NCBI GenBank assembly: GCA_963702555.1
Contig: CAVPCW010000008.1
Location: forward strand, 1 to 64,000
Direction: 5' to 3'
DNA length: 64,000 nt
Origin: CAMFLJ01 sp963702555
Lineage (GTDB): Bacteria; Actinomycetota; Acidimicrobiia; Acidimicrobiales; Acidimicrobilacustridaceae
Part shown: positions 1-7,931 of the stretch, in pieces
Layout of the letters: each line of letters begins with the position of its first letter
Numbering within the stretch: position 1 is the stretch's first letter
The notes under the pieces: generated by a model
Told to the model about the DNA's origin: nothing
Seen by the model: only the letters and a program-made list of their open reading frames with translations
The model's database searches: none
Position numbers and translations under genes: made by a program

Positions 1-8
1 AACGCCCC

Positions 9-404
9 CTACCCCGGTCGCAGGGGCAGGTCGGTCACCCGAGGCCTGCGTCGGACCTCGATGACCTTCCGCTGCAGCCCCTCGGGCAGATCGGACGGTG
101 CGGCATCGGACCGGATCCACTCCGTGAGGAGGTCGAGCGTGCCGTCGTCGTGCACGTCGCCCAGCCACACTTCGGCGTGGGGACCTCCGAGGGCCCGGGT
201 CCGCACCACGACCACGTTCGAGGATGCACACCGCCCCAGGCACCGGGAGACGAGGACGCGGCCGCGCGGATGGTCCTGGCAGGCCCCACGAAGCGCCTCG
301 AGCTGGCCCTCGTGATCGGTGTCCGGGTGCTTGCCCGGGTCACCACAACAGCAGCCCCGGCACACCACGACGGTCACGTGCGTGGGTGACCCCCACGTCG
401 TCAC
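9..404 (-). CDS. Thioredoxin-like [2Fe-2S] ferredoxin domain protein
   Basis: A 131-aa cytosolic protein. The start is the GTG at 404, which overlaps the TGA of znuB as GTGA; the frame runs further upstream but only as antisense-like, basic sequence. Near the N-terminus it has a hydrophobic strand, then CRGCCCG (Cys15, 18-20), Cys42, and SRCLGRC (Cys55, Cys59) followed by another hydrophobic strand. That Cys arrangement is typical of thioredoxin-fold [2Fe-2S] ferredoxins. It is the last gene of the znuA-znuC-znuB operon and therefore probably zinc-repressed. Its redox partner is unknown. The fold assignment is from motif spacing only; the link to zinc limitation is inferred from operon position. 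Confidence 0.7.
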   Translation of the reverse strand: MTTWGSPTHVTVVVCRGCCCGDPGKHPDTDHEGQLEALRGACQDHPRGRVLVSRCLGRCASSNVVVVRTRALGGPHAEVWLGDVHDDGTLDLLTEWIRSDAAPSDLPEGLQRKVIEVRRRPRVTDLPLRPG

Positions 405-1273
405 CCGGTGGTCCTCGCGTACGGCGGCGGCGTCGGTACCTGGTCGTCGGAGTTGCCCACCCGGGTTGGAATGGTGGCGACGAAGACAGCCACGAACTGC
501 GCCGCTGCGCACAGGGCGATCGTGGCCCCGGGCGGAGAGGCGAGGTGGTAGCTGAGCGTGAGTCCCCCGACCGCGGCGCTGACGCCGACTCCCACCGCCA
601 CCGCCGTCATCGTGGCGATCCGATGGGTCACGAGGCGGGCGGTGGCCGCCGGCGTGACCAGCATGGCGACGCTCATGAGCAGCCCCACCGTCTGGAGGCT
701 CACCACCACACAGATCGAGACGAGCCCGAGGACCAGGAACCGCGTGCCCCGGACCGAGATCCCGACCTGGGCGGCGTGCACCGGGTCGAACGTCGCCGCC
801 AGCAGGTCCCGGTGCAGCACGGCCACCGCCGCCAGTGCCGCGAGGGCCAGTAGGGCGTTCAGCCGCAGGTCTGCTCCGCTGACGGTGGTGATCTGGCCGA
901 AGAGGAAGTGGGAGAGGTCGACCGCGACCCGCTGGCTACGGGTGATCAGCACCACACCGACCGCGAAGAGGACGGTCTCGACCACCCCGATGACGGTGTC
1001 GTTCGCCAGACGCCGCCTCGATCCGAGCAACCCGATGAGCCCGCCCATCACCAGGCCGGCCACGAGCGCACCCGCCACGAGGCTCACCCCGAGGAGGTAC
1101 GCCACCGCCACACCCGAGAGGGTCGCGTGGCTCATGGCGTCTCCCAGGTAGGCGAGACGACGGAGCACCACCCACACGCCGACCGCGGGGCACAGGGTGC
1201 CCACCACGAGCGCGGTCAGCAGCGCGTTGCGCATGAACTCGGACCCGTAGGGGTCGAGGAACCACCCGATCAT
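401..1273 (-). CDS. znuB: Zinc ABC transporter permease ZnuB
   Basis: A 290-aa integral membrane permease of the ABC-3 (ZnuB/TroC) family, which forms the zinc channel in the cytoplasmic membrane. ATG at 1273 overlaps the ZnuC stop as TGATG, so translation is coupled. About eight or nine hydrophobic segments alternate with short loops. Family motifs are visible in GDAMSHATLSGVA near residue 45 and in VGLLMSVAMLVTPAATA in the C-terminal third. The tail after the last helix is short and proline-rich. It is the third gene of the minus-strand operon znuA-znuC-znuB-ferredoxin downstream of a Zur-like box. Confidence 0.93.
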   Translation of the reverse strand: MIGWFLDPYGSEFMRNALLTALVVGTLCPAVGVWVVLRRLAYLGDAMSHATLSGVAVAYLLGVSLVAGALVAGLVMGGLIGLLGSRRRLANDTVIGVVETVLFAVGVVLITRSQRVAVDLSHFLFGQITTVSGADLRLNALLALAALAAVAVLHRDLLAATFDPVHAAQVGISVRGTRFLVLGLVSICVVVSLQTVGLLMSVAMLVTPAATARLVTHRIATMTAVAVGVGVSAAVGGLTLSYHLASPPGATIALCAAAQFVAVFVATIPTRVGNSDDQVPTPPPYARTTG

Positions 1274-2064
1274 CACGCCACGGCCGGCAGGAACGACCGA
1301 CCACTGCCGAAGGTGGCCTCGAGGGAGTCCGAGTCGAGCACCTCGCGGGGGTCGCCGTCGGCCACGAGGCCGCCGTTGACCGCAAGGCGACGAGAGAAGG
1401 CGTGACGGGTCAGGGCCAGGTCGTGGGTGGCCACGAGGATGGTGCGGCCCCCTCCGGCCAACCGCTCGAACAGCGCCATGAGGTCGAGGGTGTTGGGTCG
1501 GTCGACGCCCGAGAGGGACTCGTCGAGAAGAAGGACACCGGCCTCCTGGGCCAGGGCCCGCGCCACGAACGCCCGCTGGAGCTGCCCGCCCGAGAGCCGC
1601 CCGATCGGCTCCTGGAAACGCTCGAGCAGGCCCACCTCGGCCAGCGCGGAGTCGACCGCGGCCCGATCGACCGGGCGCGGTCGACGCCACGGCTTCAGGA
1701 AGGGCCGCCGGCCGGACAGCACGAGCTGGCCGACGGTGACCGGGAAGGTGGGATCGATGTCGATGCGCTGCGGCAGGTACGCGACCGACCCCCGGTGGGT
1801 GCCGGGGCCTCCGCCGAGAGCAACACGACCGGAGTGGGGCACCACCCCTGCGAGCGCCTTGAAGAGGGTCGACTTGCCCGCACCGTTGGGGCCGATCACC
1901 GCGATGAGCTCGCCCCAGCCGGCCCGGAACGTGACCTGGTCGAGCACGGTGGTGGGTCCGTACCGGACCACGAGGCCGTCGACCGTGATGGCGTCGACCG
2001 AACCACGGTCGGGGGTGGGCGTCCTCGCCGACGCCGTGGTCCTCGGCTCGGCGATCACCTGCAC
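1273..2064 (-). CDS. znuC: Zinc ABC transporter ATP-binding protein ZnuC
   Basis: A 263-aa ATPase that powers zinc import with ZnuB and ZnuA at the inner face of the membrane. Walker A GPNGAGKS is at residues 58-65, the Q-loop lies in YLPQR, the signature is LSGGQ, Walker B plus catalytic Glu is VLLLDES, and the H-loop is ATHD. The chosen start is GTG at 2064, which overlaps the end of znuA by 10 bp. It is preceded by about 25 residues without domain character, so an internal start cannot be excluded. Length is usual for the family. Confidence 0.93.
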   Translation of the reverse strand: MQVIAEPRTTASARTPTPDRGSVDAITVDGLVVRYGPTTVLDQVTFRAGWGELIAVIGPNGAGKSTLFKALAGVVPHSGRVALGGGPGTHRGSVAYLPQRIDIDPTFPVTVGQLVLSGRRPFLKPWRRPRPVDRAAVDSALAEVGLLERFQEPIGRLSGGQLQRAFVARALAQEAGVLLLDESLSGVDRPNTLDLMALFERLAGGGRTILVATHDLALTRHAFSRRLAVNGGLVADGDPREVLDSDSLEATFGSGRSFLPAVA

Positions 2065-3050
2065 TCCAGTCCGGTCGAGAGGGCCGCCAGATTGGCGCGC
2101 ATGATCGAGTCGTAGGTCTCACCCGCAGCGAGACCTTCGGTCGTGATCGTCTCCACCGGATCGAGAGCGTCGGTGCTGGCCCCGATCTCACGGGCGACCG
2201 TCTCGGCCAGGTCCGGCGGCACCTGCTCCTCGAAGAACACCACCCGGACGCCCTCGGCCCGTGCGGCGGCGGCCACCGCCTCGAGGCTGCGAGGATCGGG
2301 CTCCTCGTCCGGCGAGATGCCCGCGATCGGGATCTGGGTCAGGTCGTAGCGATCGGCCAGGTAGGCGAACGCTCGGTGGCTCGTGACGATGGCGCGCGAG
2401 GCACAGTCGGCCAGTCCGGTTCGAAACGCCGAGTCGAGCGCACCGAGCTCGCCGGCGTAGGCGGCGAGGCCGGCGTCGTACTCGGCCGTGCCGTCCGGAT
2501 CGAGCTCGACGAGCGCGTCGCGGACGTTGGTCGCGATGGCGAGTTGCAGGACGGGGTCGACCCACACGTGGGGATCGAGGCCGCCGTCCAGCTCCTCACC
2601 GTCGACCTCGCCCTGGGTGCCCTCGAGCTGGTCCTGCACGGGGAGCAGGTCGATCCCGGCGAGCACGTCGACCTTCGCCACATCGGGCCCGAGCAGCTCC
2701 ACCGCGTCCTGCACCGCCGGTTGGAAACCGCCAGACAGGTAGAAGACCGCTCGGGCCGTGTCGAGCTCCTCCACCTGCTTCGGCTGCAGTTCGAGGTCGT
2801 GGGGTCCCGTTCCCGGCGGAGTGAGGTCCTGGACCTCGACCCTGGCGCCGCCGACACGGGCCACCGCTTCGGCCACGGGGTAGAACGCCGCGGCGACGGC
2901 GATCGTCCCACTCCCCTCGCCCTCGGTGGTCCCAGTGGTCGCCGACCCACCGTCCGAGCACGATGCCAGGGCCAGGGTCAGGGCGACGACGACGCACACG
3001 GCCAGCGCCCTGGACCGTGGACGACCGGGTGCTGCACTGATTCGGTTCAC
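2055..3050 (-). CDS. znuA: Zinc ABC transporter substrate-binding lipoprotein ZnuA
   Basis: A 331-aa extracytoplasmic zinc-binding protein of cluster A-I. The GTG at 3050 is chosen because AAGGGAG lies about 5 nt upstream; the more upstream TTG in frame falls inside the Zur box. The N-terminus is basic and then hydrophobic, ending in lipobox LASC (Cys31). Metal ligands expected for ZnuA are present: His84 (GPHDLE), His161 (DPHVWVD), His225 (TSHRAFAYL) and acidic residues in FFEEQV (273-274). An acidic loop at 142-157 corresponds to the usual His/acid-rich loop but lacks histidines. It is the first gene of the operon under Zur box 3064-3080. Confidence 0.94.
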   Translation of the reverse strand: MNRISAAPGRPRSRALAVCVVVALTLALASCSDGGSATTGTTEGEGSGTIAVAAAFYPVAEAVARVGGARVEVQDLTPPGTGPHDLELQPKQVEELDTARAVFYLSGGFQPAVQDAVELLGPDVAKVDVLAGIDLLPVQDQLEGTQGEVDGEELDGGLDPHVWVDPVLQLAIATNVRDALVELDPDGTAEYDAGLAAYAGELGALDSAFRTGLADCASRAIVTSHRAFAYLADRYDLTQIPIAGISPDEEPDPRSLEAVAAAARAEGVRVVFFEEQVPPDLAETVAREIGASTDALDPVETITTEGLAAGETYDSIMRANLAALSTGLECR

Positions 3051-3063
3051 CGAGACTCCCTTG

Positions 3064-3080
3064 TTGAGAATGATTCTCAA
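3064..3080. promoter_or_regulatory. Zur box upstream of znuA
   Basis: A 17-bp palindrome, TTGAGAATGATTCTCAA, perfect except for the central base. It matches the actinobacterial Zur-box form TGANAATGATTNTCA. It lies 14-30 bp upstream of the znuA GTG, where a bound zinc repressor would block transcription of znuACB. Confidence 0.88.
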
Positions 3081-3121
3081 CTCACCCTAGGAGGGAGACC
3101 TCTCCTTGGTCCAGACAAAAT

Positions 3122-3134
3122 GCGAATGATTCTT
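3122..3134. promoter_or_regulatory. Second Zur-like box, upstream of the CobW gene
   Basis: Shares the core GAATGATTC (3124-3132) with the perfect box at 3064-3080, followed by TT. It lies just upstream of the -10 hexamer of the plus-strand GTPase gene. The outer arms are weaker (GC left, TT right), so affinity may be lower. Confidence 0.7.
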
Positions 3135-3139
3135 GTTCC

Positions 3140-3145
3140 TATACT
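3140..3145 (+). promoter_or_regulatory. -10 hexamer of leaderless CobW promoter
   Basis: TATACT is followed by six bases and then ATG at 3152, which predicts transcription starting at or next to the start codon. The Zur-like core is 7 bp upstream of this hexamer, so a bound repressor would cover the promoter. Confidence 0.65.
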
Positions 3146-3151
3146 GTCGCC

Positions 3152-4155
3152 ATGGACTCCAACGACGGCCGCGTGCCGGTCACCGTTCTCACCGGCTTCC
3201 TCGGCTCGGGGAAGACCACCCTCGCTCAACCACATCCTCACCGAGCAGCACGGCAGCGCATCGCCGTGATCGAGAACGAGTTCGGCGAGATCGGGCATCG
3301 ACGACGCCCTCGTGATCGATGCCGAGGAGGAGATCTTCGAGATGAACAACGGCTGCATCTGCTGCACCGTCCGCGGCGACCTCATCCGCATCCTCGGGCA
3401 ACCTGATGAATCGGCGCGATCGTTTCGACCGCATCCTCATCGAGACCACGGGGCTGGCCGACCCGGCCCCCGTGGCCCAGACCTTCTTCGTCGACGACGA
3501 GATGCGGGACAAGCTCGCGGCTCGACGCCATCGTCACCATGGTCGATGCGAGGCACGTGCTCCAACACCTCGACGAGGTGAAGGACGAGGGCGTGGAGAA
3601 CGAGGCGATCGAGCAGATCGCCTTCGCCGACCGGATCATCCTCAACAAGGTCGACCTCGTCGACGACGACCCAGCTCGCCGAGGTCGAGAGCCGCATCCG
3701 GGGGATCAACGCGCTCGCGGAGATCATCCCCGCCGCAGCACGCCAAGGTGACCCTCGAACAGATCCTCGGGTCGGGGCCTTCGACCTCGACCGGGTGCTC
3801 GACCGACGGACCCCGCGTTCCTGTCCGAGGAGCGACCACCAGCACGACCGTCCGTGACCTCCGTCGGCATCGAGCTCGAAGGTAGGTCGACCCGGTCCGA
3901 TCAACGAGTGGCTCGGCAGGTTGCTCTCCAGCCAAGGGCACCGACATCTTCCGCGTCGAAGGGCATCGTCGCGGTCGAAGGGCGAGGCCGAACGGTTCGT
4001 CTTCCAGGGCGTCCACATGCTCTTCGACGGGCAGCCCGACCGTGCCGTGGGCCGACGGCGAGCGCCGGGTCAACCGACTCGTCTTCATCGGACGTCACCT
4101 CGACCGTGACGAGTTGACTGCCCGCTTCACCCAATGCCTGGTGCCGGCCGCGTGA
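3152..4155 (+). pseudogene. CobW/COG0523 zinc-metallochaperone GTPase, frame broken by many indels
   Basis: A G3E-family P-loop GTPase of COG0523, thought to deliver zinc to client proteins when zinc is scarce. Reading across frames recovers the whole protein: Walker A GFLGSGKTTL, ENEFGEIG, the metal-binding GCICC, the Walker B region IETTGLADP, NKVD guanine specificity, a His-rich loop (about HHQH), and the C-terminal VFQGVHMLFDG. About 15 single-base indels, mostly +1, separate these pieces between about 3223 and 4050 (for example 3294, 3398, 3514, 3671, 3731, 3934). No nonsense substitution and no lost motif is seen. ATG 3152 follows a TATACT hexamer by 6 nt. The end overlaps the WD40 gene as GTGA. 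It is either a local sequencing/assembly fault or a very young pseudogene; I favour the former. Confidence 0.8.
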
Positions 4156-5135
4156 GCACCGAGGTCCACGCTCTGGCGAGCTGCGAAGACCGCATCGAGG
4201 CGCTCGCGTGGGGAGCCGGCGACCGCCTCGCGGCCGGGAGCCTCTCCGGCGAGGCCCTCGTCATCGATCCGGCAGCGGGCACGACGACTGCCCTGGCCAG
4301 CCACGAGATGGGCACCCTCGCCGTGGCCTGGTCGGCAGGCGGCGTCCTGGCGACGGGGGGCCAGGACGGCTGCGTGAGGCTGTGGGAAGGAAGGCCGCTG
4401 GGTCGTCTCGAGGGCCGGGGCTGGTGCCAGGCGCTGGCATGGGATCCGGCCGGGCGCCACCTCGCCGCTGCCGTCGGCCGGTCGGTTGCAGTGGTGAACG
4501 CTCGCGGCGAGGGAGGCGAATGGCACGACGACCTGGGCGCAACGGTCAGCGCCCTCGAATGGACCCCCGACGGGCAGCGGGTGGGTGCCGCTCTCTATGG
4601 CGGCGTGCTGTGGTTCGAGCCGGGGCGACCCGAACCAGTGCGCACGTTCGACTGGAAGGGCTCCCTGCTGTCGCTGGCGCTGGCCCCCAACGGCACGTGG
4701 ATGGCGGCCGGATCCCAGGAGGGGTCGGTCCAGATCCGACGGCTTTGGTCGGGCTCCGACCTCCAGATGTCGGGGTACGCAGGCAAGCTCACGGTGCTCG
4801 GGTGGGCCGCCGACAGCAGCGTGCTGTCCGTGGCCGACGGCGACAGCGTGTCGTCGTGGCACTTCCGGGGGAAGGGTCCGGCGGGGACCACGCCTGACAC
4901 CCTGGGGGGCCACGAGGACAAGGTGACCGCGGTAGCCCATCATCCTCTGGGGAAGGGGCTCGTCACCGGGTGCGCCGACGGCTGCGTGCGGTTCTACAGC
5001 CGGACCGATCAGCCCCACCCCGAACGGGTCGTTGCGCTCGGGGCCGAGGTCTCCCGACTGGCGTGGAACCCCGACGGGTCCGCTGTGGCGTCGGGGTGTG
5101 GCGATGGCCGGGTGGCACTGGTCGAGGTCCGATGA
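4152..5135 (+). CDS. WD40-repeat beta-propeller protein coupled to the CobW GTPase
   Basis: A 327-aa cytosolic protein made almost wholly of WD40-like blades. Repeats of about 40 residues carry patterns such as GGQDGCVRLWEG, LEWTPDGQRVGAAL, LAPNGTWMAAGSQEGSVQI, TGCADGCVRFY and WNPDGSAVASGCGDGRVALVE, giving about seven blades. No signal peptide or membrane segment. The GTG at 4152 overlaps the GTPase stop (GTGA), so the two are translationally coupled and probably work together, perhaps as a scaffold for metal transfer. That role is inference; the fold is clear. It lies under the same Zur-like promoter as the GTPase. Confidence 0.85.
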   Translation: MSTEVHALASCEDRIEALAWGAGDRLAAGSLSGEALVIDPAAGTTTALASHEMGTLAVAWSAGGVLATGGQDGCVRLWEGRPLGRLEGRGWCQALAWDPAGRHLAAAVGRSVAVVNARGEGGEWHDDLGATVSALEWTPDGQRVGAALYGGVLWFEPGRPEPVRTFDWKGSLLSLALAPNGTWMAAGSQEGSVQIRRLWSGSDLQMSGYAGKLTVLGWAADSSVLSVADGDSVSSWHFRGKGPAGTTPDTLGGHEDKVTAVAHHPLGKGLVTGCADGCVRFYSRTDQPHPERVVALGAEVSRLAWNPDGSAVASGCGDGRVALVEVR

Positions 5136-5201
5136 CCATGCCGCCCCGCATGCCCACGACCGCCTGATCTGATTTCGATTCCCGGACTCACTCTCAATTC
5201 C

Positions 5202-5207
5202 GCTAGG
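5202..5207 (+). promoter_or_regulatory. Possible -10 hexamer for the second znuA operon
   Basis: TAGGGT lies 37 bp upstream of the ATG at 5245, leaving room for a leader that contains the GGAG ribosome site. I found no GAATGATTC core in this 109-bp gap, so direct Zur control of this operon is not shown. Confidence 0.35.
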
Positions 5208-5244
5208 GTGCGCCCGCACCACCAGCCAGGCCGAGGAGCCAGTG

Positions 5245-6189
5245 ATGAGTCGAGTTCGTGTGTGGGGAGCGGTCGCCGTCGGCGCCGTCGTGCTGTTCGC
5301 CGGGTGCTCGTCGTCGAGCGACTCGAGCAGCGTCCAGAGCGAGGAGCCCTCGTCCGCCACCACCACCGGCGCTGCCGCCTGCCCGGTCGAGCCGCTGCAG
5401 GTCGTCGTGACCGTGAACCAGTGGGGCGACATCGCCGAGCAGCTCGGCGGTGCCTGCACCGAGGTCACCACGATCATCAACGGCGGCGACGTCGACCCCC
5501 ACGACTTCGAGCCCACCCCCGCCGACAGCGCCGCTTTCGCCGAGGCCGACCTCGTCGTCGTGAACGGCCTCGACTACGACCACTGGGCCGAGGACGCGGT
5601 CGGCACCCTCTCCCCCGAGCCGGCCGTCGTCAACGGCGGCGAGGTCGTCGGCCTCGAGGAAGGCGACAACCCGCACATCTGGTACGGACCCGAGTACGTC
5701 CAGCAGATCGCCGGTGCCATCACCACCGAGCTCACCGCCCTCGCACCCGGAGGCAGGGACCTACTTCGCCGCCGGGCCACCGAGTGGGACACCCAGCTCA
5801 AGCCCTACCTCGACGAGATCGCCTCGCTGAAGGCCATCGCCGCGGGGAAGAACTTCGCCGCCACCGAGTCGGTCTTCGACTACATGGCCGACGCCATCGG
5901 CCTCACCAACGTGACCCCCGAGGGCTACCAGGCAGCCGCGGCCAACGAGTCCGACCCCGCCCCCGCCGACGTGAACGCCTTCGAGGAGCTGCTGAAGGGC
6001 GGCACGGTGGACGTGTTGATCTACAACACCCAGACCGAGGGCTCGGTGCCCGAGCAGATCCGCTCCGTCGCCGAGGCCGCCGGCGTGCCGGTCGTGGAGG
6101 TCACCGAGTCCGTGCCCCCGGGCGTCGACAGCTTCGTGACCTGGCAGCTCGAGCAGCTGGAGGCGCTGTCGGCGGCCTTGGGTGGATGA
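5245..6189 (+). CDS. Second metal ABC transporter substrate-binding lipoprotein
   Basis: A 314-aa cluster A-I binding protein. ATG 5245 is chosen over the adjacent GTG at 5242 because GAGGAG ends 7 nt upstream. The signal peptide ends in lipobox FAGC (Cys21), followed by a Ser-rich linker. Likely ligands are His86 (DPHDFEP), His144 (NPHIWY) and Glu208 (ATESVFDY). The last replaces the His found in ZnuA and resembles the TSEGAF glutamate of manganese-type PsaA proteins. It begins the plus-strand three-gene operon with an ATPase and a permease. The metal could be zinc, manganese or both; the zinc neighbourhood favours zinc, the Glu ligand favours manganese. Confidence 0.88.
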   Translation: MSRVRVWGAVAVGAVVLFAGCSSSSDSSSVQSEEPSSATTTGAAACPVEPLQVVVTVNQWGDIAEQLGGACTEVTTIINGGDVDPHDFEPTPADSAAFAEADLVVVNGLDYDHWAEDAVGTLSPEPAVVNGGEVVGLEEGDNPHIWYGPEYVQQIAGAITTELTALAPGGRDLLRRRATEWDTQLKPYLDEIASLKAIAAGKNFAATESVFDYMADAIGLTNVTPEGYQAAAANESDPAPADVNAFEELLKGGTVDVLIYNTQTEGSVPEQIRSVAEAAGVPVVEVTESVPPGVDSFVTWQLEQLEALSAALGG

Positions 6190-6202
6190 TGGTTCTCAGT
6201 CC

Positions 6203-6208
6203 TAGGCT
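6203..6208 (+). promoter_or_regulatory. -10 hexamer of leaderless promoter
   Basis: TAGGCT followed by six bases and ATG 6215. It suggests an internal leaderless promoter for the ATPase-permease pair inside the second metal transporter operon. Confidence 0.45.
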
Positions 6209-6214
6209 CGGGGG

Positions 6215-6991
6215 ATGAGTCCCGAGCCCGCACCGGCGGTCGAGTTCCGTTCCGCCGCCGTTGCCCGAGGCGGGCGCACCATCTGGGAGCACGGTGACTT
6301 CACCATCCCCAGGGGTGCGCTCGTCGTCGTCATCGGGCCCAACGGCTCGGGCAAGACCACCCTGCTGCAGGTCATCCTCGGCCTGCTGCCGGCCTCGCAG
6401 GGCGAGGTTCGCATCATGGGGGCCGAGCCCCGCCGGGGCGACCCCCGCATCGGCTACGTCCCGCAGAACTACACCGCCACCATCGGCAACGCCGTGCGGG
6501 CCCGCGACCTCGTCGCCCTCGGGCTGGCCGGAGGTCGTTGGGGCCTCGGCCGCCTCACCGCCGAGGAGCGGGAGCGGGTCGAGCGCACCCTCGACTCCGT
6601 CGGGGCCGGTGCCTTCGCCGACCGCCGGATGTCCACCCTCTCGGGCGGTCAGCAGCAACGCGTCGCCATCGCCCAGGCCCTGGTGTCGAAGCCCGACCTG
6701 CTCCTGCTCGACGAGCCCCTCGCCAACCTCGACATGCGCAACCAGAACGAGGTCGTCGAGCTCCTCGAGACCATCCGCAGCGAGGGGGACATGACCGTCG
6801 TCGTGGTCGCCCACGACCTCAACCCGCTGCTGTCGGTCCTCACCGGCGCGGTCTACCTGCTCGACGGCCACCCCCACTACGACGAGATCGGCGAGGTCGT
6901 CGACGAGCACCTCCTGACCCACCTCTACGGCACCCGGATCCGCGTCGTGCACACCGCCCAGGGCGACATGTTCACCAGGAGCGGACGATGA
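6215..6991 (+). CDS. Metal ABC transporter ATP-binding protein (second system)
   Basis: A 258-aa ABC ATPase for the second metal importer. Walker A GPNGSGKT is near residue 44, the Q-loop is in VPQN, the signature is LSGGQQQR, Walker B is LLLLDEP and the H-loop is VAHD. It starts 25 bp after the binding-protein gene and ends in an ATGA overlap with the permease. It is only moderately similar to ZnuC at 1273-2064, so the two systems look like independent paralogues rather than a recent duplication. Confidence 0.92.
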   Translation: MSPEPAPAVEFRSAAVARGGRTIWEHGDFTIPRGALVVVIGPNGSGKTTLLQVILGLLPASQGEVRIMGAEPRRGDPRIGYVPQNYTATIGNAVRARDLVALGLAGGRWGLGRLTAEERERVERTLDSVGAGAFADRRMSTLSGGQQQRVAIAQALVSKPDLLLLDEPLANLDMRNQNEVVELLETIRSEGDMTVVVVAHDLNPLLSVLTGAVYLLDGHPHYDEIGEVVDEHLLTHLYGTRIRVVHTAQGDMFTRSGR

Positions 6992-7909
6992 GTGCCGCGA
7001 TGGTGCTGGCGCGGATCGGCTGGCAGTCCAACTGGGTCGACATCATCACCAGCGACTTCATGCGGTCCGCCATGATCGGCGGCGTCCTCGTGGCCGTCGC
7101 CGCCGGCCTGCTGGGCTACTTCGTGATCGTCCGCCAGCACGCCTTCGCCGCCCATGCCCTGGCCCACATCGGCTTCCCCGGAGCGACCGGCGCCGTGCTG
7201 ATCGGCGTGCCCGTCACCCTCGGCCTCGCCGTGTTCACGGTCGGAGGGGCGCTGGCCATCGGCCTGCTCGGCAAGAAGCTCGCCGAACGGGAGATCGCCA
7301 CCGGCACGATCCTCGCCCTCGCCACCGGGCTCGGCGTGCTGTTCAACTCGATGACCACCCGCAGCGCCAACTCCGTCACCAACGTGCTGTTCGGCAACCT
7401 GCTGGCCATCTCCGACGATCAGCTCATCACCTTCGGGCTCTTCACCGTCGGCCTGGCGATCGTCCTCGCCATCGTGGCCCGGCCGCTGGTGTTCGCGTCG
7501 GTGAACCCCGACGTGGCCGAGGCCAAGGGGGTGCCGGTGCGCATCCTCGGCATCGTGTTCATGGTGGCGCTCGCCCTCGTGATCACGATGGCGGTGCAGG
7601 TGGTGGGCACCCTGCTGCTCTTCGGGCTGGTGGTCACCCCCGCAGCCGCCGCGCTGGCCATCAGCGCCCGCCCCACGACCGTGGCGCTGCTGAGCACCGC
7701 CTTCGGCATCGTCTCGGTGCTCGTCGGCCTCGCTGGTGTCCGCCATGTTCAACATGCCGCCGAGCTTCGTGATCGTGACGATCTCGTTCGCCATCTGGCT
7801 CGCGTCGATCGTGATCTACCGGGAACGCCACGGTGCCGACGGACCGAACCCGGCGACGAGCTCCATCGGCTCCCCCACCGAGGTCGTCGAGGTCGCCGAC
7901 CCCGCCTAG
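6988..7909 (+). CDS. Metal ABC transporter permease (second system), one frameshift
   Basis: An ABC-3 family permease of about 306 aa with eight or so membrane helices. Motifs include FAAHALAHIGFPGATGA and QVVGTLLLFGLVVTPAAAA. The frame is intact from ATG 6988 to about 7732, where one extra base (GCTGGTG for GCTGTG or similar) throws it out. Removing it restores SAMFNMPPSFVIVTISFA and the stop at 7907-7909. The interval is 3n+1 long, which agrees with one inserted base. I treat this as a sequencing error or a recent frameshift, not as the natural protein end. Confidence 0.85.
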
Positions 7910-7931
7910 CGCGGAGCCGGACGGCTCGGGA

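Noticed and set aside
3223..4050. Programmed ribosomal frameshifting in the CobW gene
   Set aside because: About 15 shifts at different sequence contexts in one gene cannot be programmed recoding.
5140..5244. A Zur box for the second metal transporter
   Set aside because: No GAATGATTC core; GATTTCGATTC and ACTCACTCTC fragments do not form the palindrome.
7914..7927. GAGCCG/CGGCTC hairpin between the second permease and zur
   Set aside because: The stem is only 5-6 bp with a tiny loop and no U-tract, so it is too weak to call a terminator.
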